From assembly GCA_036897095.1 (NCBI GenBank), contig JAYMSP010000105.1, positions 18,401 through 82,400 on the forward strand: DNA of 64,000 nt, read 5' to 3'. Each line of letters starts with the position of its first letter. Position 1 is the stretch's first letter. Shown here piece by piece: positions 37,481-50,900 of the stretch. The position numbers and the translations under genes are program-made. The stretch is from Plantago elongata (taxonomy: Eukaryota > Streptophyta > Magnoliopsida > Lamiales > Plantaginaceae). Under the pieces are notes generated by a model. It was not told where the DNA came from, searched no databases, and worked only from the letters and a program-made list of their open reading frames with translations.

Positions 37481-40400
37481 CTCTTCTAATAATACCTTAA
37501 GTAGTCTTAAGTATAAGGTGTAAGGTATAACTCCTGCGTTATTAAATGATTGCGTATAGTAGTATGGGCTCTTCTTGTCTTCATAAGTACTATTACTAAC
37601 TTTCTTGAGTACCCCTAATATATAAAGTATACTTTCCCATAATAAATAGTATGAAATTATAGTACTCTTATTACTTAGTAATTTTACAAATTTTGTTTAA
37701 TGCAAAAGGGTGTTTGTTATTGTTTACTTGTTTAATGGCTTAAGATATACTTTATTATATTAAGAGGGAATTACTTTTTTTAGTAGCATGCATAATAATT
37801 AGTATAGTCCCTTTGCTAAGCTAATTATTAATACTTTTAATAAGACATAATTAGAAAATACTTTTTTAGCGTACGCTTATAAAAGAACCGCCTTATCACA
37901 AGGGTAACTTATGGTATTTTAGAAACTATACCTAATATGATACTTTTATGATACTATTCTATAGAGTCTATAGAGAGAACATAGAGATTAATCTTACATA
38001 ATAGATTTTTATTATACCCAAGAGAGTATTTAATCCTTCTTACTGTAGAATTATTATTAAATATATATATAAGAAGCCTTCTTACTTAATTACGCGGCAG
38101 TCATTTTATATAGTTAAAGTATTTAGATGATATAGATTTATACTTAGCTAAGTTACTGGAGAGAGTATTATCCATTAGAGTTATACATCCCTTTTTTCTT
38201 TCAATTATATCCAAGATAGTTTTCCTTTATACTAGTTAAATGCCTAATTTATAAAAAAAGATGCTAAAGATCTCTTATACATGTGTTCTTATATAGTACT
38301 TATAGTACTAAATTTTAGTAAACTAAGAATAGATAAAAAAAAGCATTTTAGAGGATGTAAAGAGATAGTACTCTTCCTTCGTTATACCTAACTAGCTAGG
38401 CCTATAATGTATGCTTAAGAGAATGACTCGGTACTTTAATAAAACCTTGTACTTAGTGACTTTAAAGAGAGTATGATAAAATTAATAATTACTTGAGAAA
38501 TAATTGCTGGGCTAAGGGTTATAGAAAATAGCTTTATTATAGAGGATACATATTTGAGTTATCATATAATTTATACTACACCTTAATACAAGTTTATACT
38601 AGTAAGAACTAAAAAAGAGGATGTCTTTCCCTTACTAAAGAATGTGCTTAAGAATTAATAGTAACTAGTGTTAATAAAGCACTTTCTTATTAAGTAAAGT
38701 AGTGTGTTATAGTACTTCCCTTTTTTTATACAATTAGTGACGAAGAGGTTGGAGATAACTTAATGAGTTACTTAGGCATGTTTTAGTACATGTTACCATT
38801 TTCATTAAAGAGCTCAATTAGAATAGAGTGTTATGACCATTATACCTTTTACTTAAGAGTGCATTATACTTTACCAAATTAAGAAATACTATATCATTAC
38901 CCAAGGAAAGTACTTTATAAAGATATATTTAAAAATTTATTATAAAAAAACTCTCTAAGAAAGATATCTATAATAAAAAAGTACCCTAAGATAAGAATGA
39001 CAGAATTATTTACCTCACAATTTATTAAAACTAAGCACGTATTTTAAGAGAATATAGTATAAACTTTTTTCACCTAGTTTATTACGAAAGAGTACAATTA
39101 TATGTTTACTTAACTTATTAAGGCGAAGATTAATCTAAGCTACATAGTAATGAGAAAGTATTATAGTTTTACCTAACATATTCTATAAATGTTAAGGGAG
39201 TATGCCCTCTTAGCCCTTCATAAATAGAGCTCTAATTAAATAAGTTAAATAAGAAAGCACAGTATCTATTTAAACTAGAATTATAAGTGACTTATATAGG
39301 TTTAGAGTTATGCCTTAACTTTCCTCATTACAAGTAAGTTTAAATATAAAATATAATATTACTCGAGTGCCATCTTTCCTTTACTAAAGATAGTTTATCC
39401 TATATTATAGTATATAAAATAATTACTACTTAATTAATTTAATAAGAAAGAGTTCATTATTTACTAGTTCGCTTATAAACACCTAGCGTAAGAGAGAAGT
39501 ACACTTACTTTACAGGCTATAAAAGGAAAGCTAGATTATAGAGAGCTGTGTGTTAAGAGTCTTTTAAAGAATTATGCCTAAATTTTCTTCTACTTAATTA
39601 TAAATTTCTATAGAGAATAGTTTCTTACATAATAACTCTGGGACACTTATCTTATAAAATTATAATTATTATATGTTATTATACCCTTATACTTTATCTT
39701 AATAACCTAGTAAACTAAGAGAGCACGTAGTGTTATAATTTTGTGTATTAAAATACTCTCCTCTCTTCTTTACATACTTAGCCAGTAGATCTTAATAGAG
39801 CATACTTTTCTTAAACTATAAGTATTTCTTATATAACTACTAGTACTTTACCATTAATTAAAGATAATTATAAAGAATAATGCACGAGTTACTTTATATA
39901 TAAGAATGCAAAGCATAAATAATTAAGTATATTAGCTCCTCCTTAGCGAATACAAAACTATAAGAGCCCTCCTTCTTCTTCAAAATTATATTAGATTTCA
40001 CATAAGTAGTAAGCCGAAGTCTTTCCTATAATAACTATGTATAAAAAGAGGTACTATACCTCTAAGCTCCTTCTAAAATAATTTTTAATATAATAGAGTA
40101 TTGCTTAAGTACTAGAATTTTTGAAGAAATATACCCTTATTTAATAAAACATAATTATGAAAAAGAGTGTAACAAGCAATCCTAGATACATATTTGTATA
40201 GTGAAGAATCACTTTAAAACGAATGGCTAGGAAAATATCTTAAAAAACTAAACTTTCTATTCGGGAGCATTGTATAAAGAAAGGTCTATTTATAATGTAT
40301 AATCTATGTAGGAAAAGGAATATCTTCCTCTTCAGTAATAGATTATTAAATATGTCTAGCTAAGTAGTTATAAGAGTCTCCTCTTAGTAAATAAGGTTAC

Positions 40401-43400
40401 TTAAACTATAAAAAAACTTCATTTAGTAACTGCCTTAAAGCAATTGTTATAGGCACTCTCTTAAGTAAAGGCATTAGTATAAGGGAGAAGAGCAAGTGGT
40501 AAATCCCTTACTTCTATATTTCTTAAAAGAAAAGCATTAATCTATTATAACAAGTAAAGGTTAAGATATATTTACTAAGAAAGTACTCCTCTACTCTATA
40601 TTTCTAGAGTATTTGCTAAAGTATGTTTTATGTAATTGCTCCTTTCTAAGTAATAATTGTGTCTCTTCTCTTAAGCAAGAGTATTCGTATAATAGAGAAA
40701 GTAGAACTCTCCACTATAAATTTAGATGCTTAGCAAGGGACTGTACTTATCCCTTTCTTAATTACACTTAAGTGTAAATTATGTAAATAAGCCTAGGGAG
40801 CATTTAATAGTTGTTTATATAAATAAAAGAGCGGTCTTCTTCTTTAGAAATAATTTATTGCATGGTATAGGCCTGCCCTTTTAGTCATAAGAAGTCTATA
40901 AGGCATTAATACTTGAGTAATTCCTTTATATTTATATATATAATCTGTAAGAAGAGAACGCACGACAGACACCCTGAGCATTTTTGTTACGAGGAGATAT
41001 ACTTGATGAAGAAGGTAGTACTTATTTAATAAATAAGGTTTAAGATATTATTACCACATTACACTAAGAAGATAGAAGTACGCCCTTTCTATAGAACTAT
41101 AATTGATATCATTAGAAGTTTTACAAAAAGAGAGCACTGTCTCACTATAGTTATACAAAAGAAAGGGGCTAAAGTAACAGAAGGAGCATACCCCAGTATA
41201 ACTCTATATTAGATATAATTAAGTATAAAATATTATTACTTTTTCAAAAATTATTTTTTATAGTGTGTACCCCTATACTCTAAAGTTAAACGAATCTTAT
41301 GCCTTATAAAAGTGTAATTAAGAGGTCTCTATTATTTATCATAGGAAATGGTGTAAGATCATACTAGATTATGCAATAAAAATATTACCGGGAAGAACTT
41401 CATCAGTCTTTGTAACAATTATTTATACATTAAGTAAGAGTGTAAAGGAACCTATATTTTTATATAAAGTTTAATGGCTAGTAATAGAGTAATTGTCCCT
41501 TAGTTTAAACAGTTAAAATATAAACTAATATAAGAGAAAGTACTTTTCTCCTATAGGGCGTCTATATTTCTAGTTAAGAGTATAACTCTAATTATACTAG
41601 GAAGTATAGGAAGAGTTTTACCCATTAAAGGTTAGTTATGTACATTCTTGTTAAGCAAAGATGTATTTAAGAGGCTTTTTTCATTACTTCTACCTTTTCT
41701 TTTATAACTATAATTAAGCATTCACTAGGTTATACTACAGGCTTAATAAATATTTTAAGGCAGACATACTTTTAAGGGAACTTACTCTTATTTTATACTA
41801 AAATGAAGCTTTGCGCAAAGGAGGTTTTTCTTCTCTCTAATAGCTAAGAGACATAAGAGCGTATAATTATATGCATGCTAATTCATGTCTAAAGTACTTA
41901 TAAAATAGAGTATTATACTATAGCGCACACTTTAGTTATTCACTAGATGTATAAGAACGAGGGTACTCTCTTTACATAAAAATAAGAAGGAAAGGGCTTA
42001 TCCCATACATTTACTTCGTTTTTAATTAAGGTTTATAATAGATACTTACTTATATCTCACTATAAAAAGTATAGCTCCACTATATAAATTATACAAGTTT
42101 AAATAGAATCTCTTAGTATTTATTATATAGAGCTATGCAGTAACCTTTCTCAAACGTAATAATCAAAGCTTGATTGCCCCTTTAGGTATTTAAATGAATT
42201 CTCATACTTAAAAAAAGAGGCTTTGTGTACCCCGTATAAAATAGTAATAGGTACTTCTTATATTAATAACTTAAGATATAAATGTTTCTGTAAGCTAACT
42301 CTTTAAAATATGAAGAGTATGATGTATGTATTTATTAAGATAAATTAATCCTAGTATATAGGACACTCATGATTCCGACACTATAACATAAAAGTGTAGA
42401 GTTAACTCCTCTCTTAGTTGCTGTGGTTATTAATAGATACTATAGGCTCTTCTTAACGTAGTCACTAGCGTAGGATTAACTTATATTTACTAATTACTAA
42501 AGCAAGATAGTCTTATTCCCTTAAGTATTTATTGTGTAATAGAAATATAAGAAAGAGAGGCTCTATACTAGCTTTACATAAGAGAATACTTGATTATAGT
42601 ACTGATTACATCTAATAATACAAATACACTTAATGACTTAATCCTTTTTCATGAGCACTCTCTAGTTAATATAAGAGACTTTATTAGTACTAGCTTACTA
42701 CAAATAATTCTTTACTAAAAAAGTAAAGGGTATTAATTACTTACTAATTTAATAAAGACACTAAGAGAGAAACTCCTATCTTTCTAGGGTGAAGCAACTC
42801 TTAACTTAAGCCTAATCTTTTATAGTACACTAGGGCACTTTCTTTCTTCTTATAAATAAATACTATACCCTTAAACATTGCTTTAATAAATAGCGGGGCT
42901 ATTAATAGTTATGGGAAGTACAACATAAATAGGCCCTCTAATTTGTATAAGTCAAAGAAGGAGTCCTTTTCTTTAACATATAGAGGTACTAGTAGTAAAA
43001 AGGCTTCCTAAGTAAACTTGTGTGACGTTATATAAACTGGAGATGCTATTCCCTTTTAACTCTTTACAAGACTATTTTATTACGGTAATACACCCTGCTT
43101 AGATGTACTCTTATCTTACGTAACTTGTTATTTCGTTTATTAGAAGGAAGTACTTATATTCTACTTTTATTTCTTGTATAATTATGATACTTAAGTGAGC
43201 ATACACCCCCGCTTTATATTGATGGAAGAGCTTTAATAAAGAAGTTCGTTTATAAGGATTAAGATATTATAACTCTAATTCTAGTTCTTATAAAGGGCAT
43301 ATTAACTTACGCATATAGAATACTATTTATTCTATAAAGATATAGATCTCTAAGATAACTCATAATAATTAAGGCTTGATTAAGAAATACCCATTTAAAA

Positions 43401-45764
43401 GCTATAAGTTTAACTTACATAATTGTCTAATTACTTAACTAGGTACTTCTAGGTATCTCTGTACTATCTCCTTAGTAGTGTTTTAGTGCTAGCATATAAT
43501 TATATTCTAGTGGGTTATAACTCACTTAGATAAAATAAATTAAACTAGAGTATACAGCAGTGTGCCCTTTTTCTATGTCCTTATGAATATCTTACAATAA
43601 GGCTACTCTTTATAAAAAGAGGGTTGCCTCTATTGGATAAAAATGTATTTGCTCTATTGCGTTATTCAAAAATTACTTAAAAGGACTCATGCTTAAGTAA
43701 ATATAAGAGACTTGCCTATTATAAACAAACTAAGAGACTACTGCCTGTATATTTATGCTAGAGTAGATGCGTAATTAATTATTAATAGATTCTAGTAATC
43801 TACTACTTTATTGTATTAAGGAATTTGCTTGGGTAACAAGAAAGGTACTATTTTACTAGTCTTATAGAAAGTTCCTACGCAAAGCAAAGCGAGCTTCCTC
43901 TTTAAAATATAGGTTAGGCATCATATTTTTACATAAACACTGATAAGTATACTTCTATTATTATTATATACAAAAGCTTTATACACATTTATACGTAGGT
44001 ATACCTTTTGTACTATTATATCTTTTAAGCCTCAATTATTTACTAAATATTAAAGTATTAGGGTATATGTCATAAGTAACTCTAGTATACACTTGCATTC
44101 TTAGGGTATTTATTAAATATAAAATAAAGGGTTCATACATAGCTAACTCTCTATTAACGAGTAATAAAATCTAGTAGCATATCTACCAAGAAGGGTACTT
44201 ATTATATTTAATATTATTGATTAAGGATAAAGCAAGGCTCCCCCTCTAACTGTGTCTTTTAAGATTCTTTTATTGCGTAAGTATTCTATAGGGGCAGCGC
44301 ATTTATCTAACTTAGTAAATCTAAACTCTTTCGCCTGGGTAAGAACTACAGAAATCTATTTAAAAGGGGAATTATATACTCTAGTCTCATCCATAAGGGG
44401 TGTATTTACTTGACTTAAATATGTATAAAATGACTAACTAATAGGAAATCTTTCCTTTTCATAAAGGGTCATAATATAATATAATACGCCTCCCTCTTTT
44501 CTAAATACGTTATTAAGGAATCCTTTCTCTATCAGTTATAAAATTCTAGTACTTTGCAATTCTCTAGTAACTTAAAGCTTATAAAATAATATAGTCTTGT
44601 GTAAGAAATAATTCTAAAAAAAGTATCTCTTTTTTCTTCTTTACTTATTCTTTTAAGGCTAACACATATAGATAGGAATAGATCCCAGCACCCCCTTACT
44701 AAAAATTAAGTTTATATTATAAGCTAATTAAGCACTTCTCTAGTGTTAATAAATGCGTGATATAAAGAGCCCTTATCTACGTAGCTTACATAAAGGGAGG
44801 AGTACACTATAGAGTACAAAAAAATTTTAGTAAATAAGAGGTAATTCCTCATAACCCTACATAAAAGGGTAAGTACGCTTATAAAATATAAAAGGCACTT
44901 GTTTAGTAAGGCATGCTGGCTAAACAAGTATTATACCTTAATCCTTTAAAAAAAGACTCTATCTTTCTTATTACTTAGTTAATAGTATTATTATTTATAA
45001 GTAGTAATATAAAGTAACTCTTAACTTAATTATTTTATAGTTACACTTCCTTAATATGTATTATTCTCTTGTATATCAAAGTATAAGTATCTAGTAGTAT
45101 GGGAGTACTTACCCTCTACACCTAAAAAATACTATATTGAGTAATCCTTTACCTATAATACAAAACTGTATTACCTAAGAGTCTTAACTATAAAAGTATT
45201 CTCTTGCAAGGGAATCTATTAGCCCTTCCTTTTGCATAAATTGTTACCATACTAAGTTATACTGCAGTTTTCCTCTATAAAAAGGTATTTATAGTCACTT
45301 CTATCTTTATAAAGATAGAAGTACTCTTACCGGAAATAATTTTTGTACGAGGAAGACTTAGTATTAGTTTAGTATTAGTAGAGGCTCCTTTTGAATTATG
45401 TATAAAAATTAAGTACAAGCTCCTTCATAAATACGGGCATATTAAAAATAGATTAAAGGGCAAAATTATAACAACTCTTTCTTATAGTGTAATAATTATT
45501 TATACGTAGTATCATTATATAATAAGGTATCTTAAGTAAGAGGGAGTTACCTTACACCCCTATATAAATATATAGAAAAAATAAAGTCTAATTAAATAGC
45601 ATATAGAACCTAATTTATAGATATACTTAGAGAGAAGAATCTCTTTAAACAAAAATAATAAATTAAAGTTATAAACGTAAGCTTTCACTAATAAAATACC
45701 GTAAAGGAGAGATTTACTTATAATTATATAGTCTACGTAAGGAAATTTAGAAGCTTAAATACAA
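37481..45764. repeat. Type-A AT-rich block 4, RIP-like
   Basis: TpA-rich, CpA/TpG-poor text. The only frame above 60 codons is 44724-44927 (minus, 67 codons), which is Leu/Tyr/Ser-rich and unrecognised. AGAGTTATAC-family words occur at 38177, 41196 and 41580. A 12-bp palindrome, CTTTGCGCAAAG, lies at 41809-41820, and a 26-bp perfect palindrome lies at 45297-45322. The block ends at the first copy of the 39-bp direct repeat. Confidence 0.6.
45297..45322. repeat. 26-bp perfect palindrome
   Basis: The sequence ACTTCTATCTTTA followed directly by its reverse complement has no spacer and no mismatch. Perfect spacerless palindromes of this length are unstable and rare by chance. It lies 440 bases left of the 39-bp direct repeat that bounds type-B block 4. 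Confidence 0.95.
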
Positions 45765-45803
45765 AAACTATTAGCACTTATACTAGAGAAAGAGTGACTA
45801 AAA
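45765..45803 (+). repeat. 39-bp direct repeat, left copy
   Basis: This is identical over 39 bases to 52065-52103, in the same orientation; the two start points are exactly 6300 bases apart. The repeat starts AAACTATTAGCACTTA and ends AGAGTGACTAAA. The match stops abruptly at both ends (A versus C before, T versus A after). Type-A sequence lies on its left and type-B block 4 on its right, so it looks like a target-site-type duplication. It is below the length that usually triggers RIP, so it could remain identical. Confidence 0.95.
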
Positions 45804-45834
45804 TGAAGTACCCCAAAACTAATTGTTAAAGAAG

Positions 45835-45962
45835 TCTTCGCTTTTGAAGGCATAGAAGTTTATTATAAGAAAGTCACATTGTAGAGTAGAGCAGTAGAAA
45901 AAATCCTTTAATCTTTTAGGAAAAAGTAGGAGAAAAGCCCTTACTACTTAAAAAAGCGAAGA
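45835..45962. repeat. Subterminal inverted repeat, 11-bp arms
   Basis: TCTTCGCTTTT (45835-45845) is the exact reverse complement of AAAAGCGAAGA (45952-45962), with 106 bases between them. It starts 32 bases inside the left end of the block bounded by the 39-bp repeats. No counterpart was seen at the right end. Confidence 0.75.
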
Positions 45963-46116
45963 ATGTCATGATTTGTCAAATTGCTCGTAGTTACGGCACG
46001 GATAACAAAACAACAAAAGGGCAATAAAAGTTAAAGCATAAACCACATAATAGAAAAATTATAAATTTGTACATTCTGTAATAAACCGTTTAGGCGAAAA
46101 GAGGAAATAATCTTGT

Positions 46117-46130
46117 AACCGTGAACCGTG
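46117..46130 (+). repeat. Tandem pair of the 7-mer AACCGTG
   Basis: Two exact head-to-tail copies. A related AAACCGTT lies 30 bases upstream (46083-46090). No function is inferred. Confidence 0.85.
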
Positions 46131-47884
46131 TCATGAAAATGAAAAGAATTGGTGTAGTGGAACAATAAAAATTTAAATAAGTCTCAAAAAAATATGTTCA
46201 TAGTAAGGAAGACACCTAAACATCTAATCAAAGAATGAAGAATTTCTGCAGATCAATATAGACAAAGGATCAAAGAAAGATATGTAAGCCAAGAAGCCAA
46301 CATGGGAGAGACAATTCCTTAAATTTAGAATTTTTTATTTTATGAATATTTATCCCTTTTTCTTATAGATATAGAGAAAAGGTTTCCTCTTTTTTATTAA
46401 GAAAGCTTTGGCATGAAATAGAATAATAATTCCGGGTTAAAACACAAGCCGAATGCCCCATTAAGGATATCGGTGATCTAGACAACTATAGAATTTATAC
46501 CAGTGTCCAGCAACAATAAGTCGAATTCTAACGAAGGATAAAAAGCTATGGCATCAACTGAGTAGCCACATTTTCTTTTTGGGCTCTACAAATTTAACTT
46601 TTTTAACTTTATTCTGGATAATGTATTGTATAAGGAAGTCCCATAACTGGTGCATTTGTTACGTTCTATAAAACTAGACGCCAACAAACATTGCAAGCAA
46701 GTAAGCATATTTCATATTTATGGGGCAAATGAGAAACTGAAATTGATCAAGAATTATATGTACTCAAAGTTGCATGATCCTCTTTCTTCTTTGAGAGGCC
46801 CTCCCTTTTTGCTAATACATTCATTGGGGTCTATAGTCAGATCCACTAGGAAATATTGGTTTATTTTTCCTACCAAAACCATATCCTTCCTTATAAATTT
46901 ATATTTATAAAGAGTAGATAAAGTAGATTAATTAAAGGGCGAACCTTTATCTTTTTGGATCCAAATTTAGACCTAAAAGTTGCTATAGTTGTGTTATTCC
47001 GAGCTTTTGAGTTCAGCCAACTGCTTTTTTGCTCTATCTTTTTTATACTATGGACATATCTCCTCTATACCTACTCTAGACTTCTCCTCTCCGATTTATA
47101 CTAGAACTAGCAATTAATTATAATTAGTAAGTAAATTCTATTTTTGCAGTGTAGTGTATTAGAAAGGGGCATTGGTAAAGAAACTGTTGAAATAAAGAAG
47201 ACACTTAAAAATTTCGGAAGAAAGTCTGAACCTTCCTACACCCAGACCTATGACTTCGCGAAAGGTCGATTGGGTACATACTCTTAAGAAAAGAGATTCC
47301 AGGTAAGCAGTAGTAATATAATTTATTATTTTTTTACAAGTTCTTTTCTTTTTTTTCAACAACAATATACATTACAATATATTCAAGGAGTATATATAGG
47401 ATTTACTGGATATAGTAAGGAATCTTGGAGGAAGGAAAATACAGACAAAAGCCTCTTTTCTACTGAATATTATATGATTCTTGCATTCGCCACAAACAAA
47501 GAAGAATACCCACATTATTGATTGATATAAAGTTTCCGCACAAAAGTTTTGACATACATCCTTAGCGCTTTCCCAACTACCCAATTAAAAGTAACCTTGT
47601 ACACCTAACATTCTACGATTCTACTATTAAAATCCATAAACGAGTTGTCATTTCTCTCTTCTTCCACTCCAAAACTTGAAAATGTTTTCTCTTTTTTTCT
47701 CTGCTTGAATGTTTTTACACAGCTAAGATTTCCTTCTGTGCAAGTATAAAACTAGATTTTCCCTTTACCAATACTTGTCTAGACAAAATTCTATTATATA
47801 GTTTTTTTTACATTCTTTTTTATAACTACACCCCCAACACATAATTACTGTATTCGGTAAACTTTTTTTAATTATACTTAAGAT

Positions 47885-47922
47885 CTCTTCAAAAAGAGGG
47901 TAATTCTATCACCGAGAATTAC
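47885..47922. repeat. Two adjacent hairpins
   Basis: CTCTT-CAAA-AAGAG (47885-47898) is followed after one base by GTAATTCT and AGAATTAC (47900-47907 with 47915-47922) around a 7-base loop. Both stems are perfect. They are within type-B block 4 and not next to any recognisable gene. Confidence 0.75.
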
Positions 47923-50900
47923 TTCGCTCTCAAATAAATACAAGCAAATAAAAATCTCTCTGGGGGTTCCCTCATCAATTTTCAAATATCATTAACAAGA
48001 CGTATCACCAAAAATATAAAATTTACTCCACAATGTTCTGTTCAGTTTCATCGTGATCTCTTTTCGACAAACTACATATATATCTTTTGTTGGGTTTAGT
48101 TAGTAACTATCCTCTAATTGTACTATTCTTTCTGTACCTTATTATCTAAAAACTTACAACCCTACCGGGGGTAGAAGAATTTCTCGGCGTGGATAAAAAC
48201 GTTTTGAATTGATAAGATAAGAATGGATTTCTTAAATAATTCGACGAAAGTGAAAGTAGGACGGACGAATTTCTTGTTGTAAAGGATTTCTTAGGTCTTT
48301 AGGTAAGCAGAAATGAGAGAAAAAAGAAAGGCAAATTACAACATTTATACTTTACAGGAAACACAGGCACAAAGAAGCATGATCCATAAATAAAGTAGAC
48401 GAAGTTAAAAAAACTTATGTGCTAAGGTCAAAGAAAGATATTCCCAAGTCTGGTCCAAGCTAGTAATGTTAGTATATTATATATATATATAGCACATCAC
48501 CATCAATTCCTAAGTCGACTACTCCCAATTCCTCTTACAATGAAGAAGAAAAAAAGGGTAACCCGTAGCAGACCTTTTTAGTTTTTAGTATACTATATAG
48601 CAATACAAGTTTATATATTTAGTATATTTTTAGTTTGGATAATCTAATAAATATCTTGGTAGTTTTACACGTAACAGAAAGCCTTATCTTGAAATTTTGG
48701 AAAGAAAAGTGGAAGTCATATAACTTTATGTACCTCCATCACGAAGGGTCTCGAAGGTAGTAGAAAAAACCACATAATGTTATAATAACCAGGGGTATGG
48801 TAATTTATCGCCTAAGAAAAGAAGAAATAAATAGACAGAAAGTAACGAACGAGAAAAAATAGGAAACCAAATAGCAACAACAGACAAGAATAAGGTACTA
48901 AGTTGGAAGCAATAGAGATTCTTGTGAGTGAACCGAAAAAATAGATTAATAAAGTTTCCAGTCGGTGTTCGTTTTTCTCCGAATTCAAACTCTTGCTTAC
49001 AAGAAAAAAATTGTCCCTTCGCTTGCCTGATACTTCCATATTTTGTTTGATGGTAAAAAAAGACTTTACCTAAGATGCATATTTAGCAAAGGGGTAATAA
49101 TGTAATTGTAAATCGTGGTGATTGCTACACATTCTTTGAATATCTTTTGTATATCTGTATACTAGAATACTAGAAGGACCTAGATGTTGGTGTGAATTAA
49201 GAATGAATAAATCTGATGATAAGAAATACTGTTATTTTTATCTTACGCTTAAGATATTTATTTGTCGGAAAGGAAAAATACACTCTATGCATAAAAGGTG
49301 TTCTTAATATAGTTTTAGCACTCAGGTAAAGGATATATTAGTTATGTTAGGATTTCTTGGCAAGCTCTTATATATTCTCTTTGTAAACTATTTATTTTTG
49401 CTGCTTAGTACTTATTTCTCTATGAATCTCTATTAACGTAACGCTCGGAAAATGGATGTGAGTTAACGAGTTATTAGCTTTGCCCTAGTGTTCTGTAATC
49501 TTCTCCTGAAACTTAGTATTTAGTATAGTCGTATTCTAACTCTTTTGTATTGATACGATACACATATGGGGCATATTTGAAGAGAAAATAGATAAGAATA
49601 CACCTTAATTATGTTTCGTGCAATATAAATTTATAGAAATCCACTATATGCAATAGAGTAACACTTCGGAAAAAGGTAAGAGAAAGAGAGAAACCATTCT
49701 TAATTGTTGGCAAGGTTCTACTTCTGGACTTTAGAGTTCGAATAGCTTACTCTGATAGTTTTCGAAAAGAAAGAGAGATATACAAAAAATAAATTAATCT
49801 GGAATTCTATAATATTATACTTGTTTAAATAAATTGGATCGGATATTGTCAAGAAAAAATTAGAACTTCGCGTAAGAGAGCTGTTTTGTTCTTGAAAACT
49901 TTTCTTAGAGTATAGTAGAAATACGACCTGAGATTGCATGGGATCCTCTTTAAATAAAAAGATGAGACCTACTAGTTAATTGTTTACTAGAGACGTATCC
50001 TTTGTTTGAAATAACTATTTATTACTCTATCTCCGATTTTACATTCTTCTTTCTTTTCTCCATTTTTCTGTTAGAGATTATTAGTATTATTTTTTTATAA
50101 TTAAGGCTTTCTTATTTTGCTTTGTCCTCTTTCTCTTCAAATTCTGGGCAATCCTTTCTTTTTAGTAATCTTAATGGATTTAGGTAGTAATTTTAATTAC
50201 TTAACTATTTTATATCATTTTATACAAAATTGGTTTCTTCTAACTGTTCTCACGGGGGCCAAGGCATATACTTCTTTGTACTAGGGTATGGTATGCCAAG
50301 AGTACTTTTGGAATACTTAATAGTTTTTTATTATTTATTAGAAGAATATTGGTTGAATATTGGATAGAAGAATGGTTAGGATCAGCAGCACTATTACGTA
50401 CGCTTATTAAAAAGGAAATGAATTAGCTCAATAAAATGGATTATTTGTAAATTTTGTATCTCCTTAGTTGTTGTTTTGAATTCTTACGCACATACAGTGG
50501 TGGGATAATGGAATTAGATATCCAACCTGTTTAATTTTTTCCTAAGTTTAAACCTTTGATTAAATTAAAGAGAAATTCCTGGCTAGTCTGTTTGTTGGAG
50601 GAAAACGCCTTCTTAAACCTCCTAAATACGCGAAAATAGAAATATATAAAATAAAGAATGGTAACACAGCGCACATTATTCCGTAACGCATAAAAAGTAA
50701 GAAAACAATACATAAATCTAAGAAGAAGCCTTTATTTTACATGTCACCAACAAACTATATGACATGTATATTTTAATTGCTAAACGAAACAATATATCAG
50801 AATACCCAATCAAATTGATTCCTAAGTATATTTCCTTACATAGAGTAGTAAAAGTACTGTCCGCATACTTTGTTTATAGTTTTTCTTATAGTTGTTTCTC

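Noticed and set aside
46650-46910. 86-codon frame inside type-B block 4
   Set aside because: It opens with GTG, has no recognised motif, and no flanking feature supports a gene.
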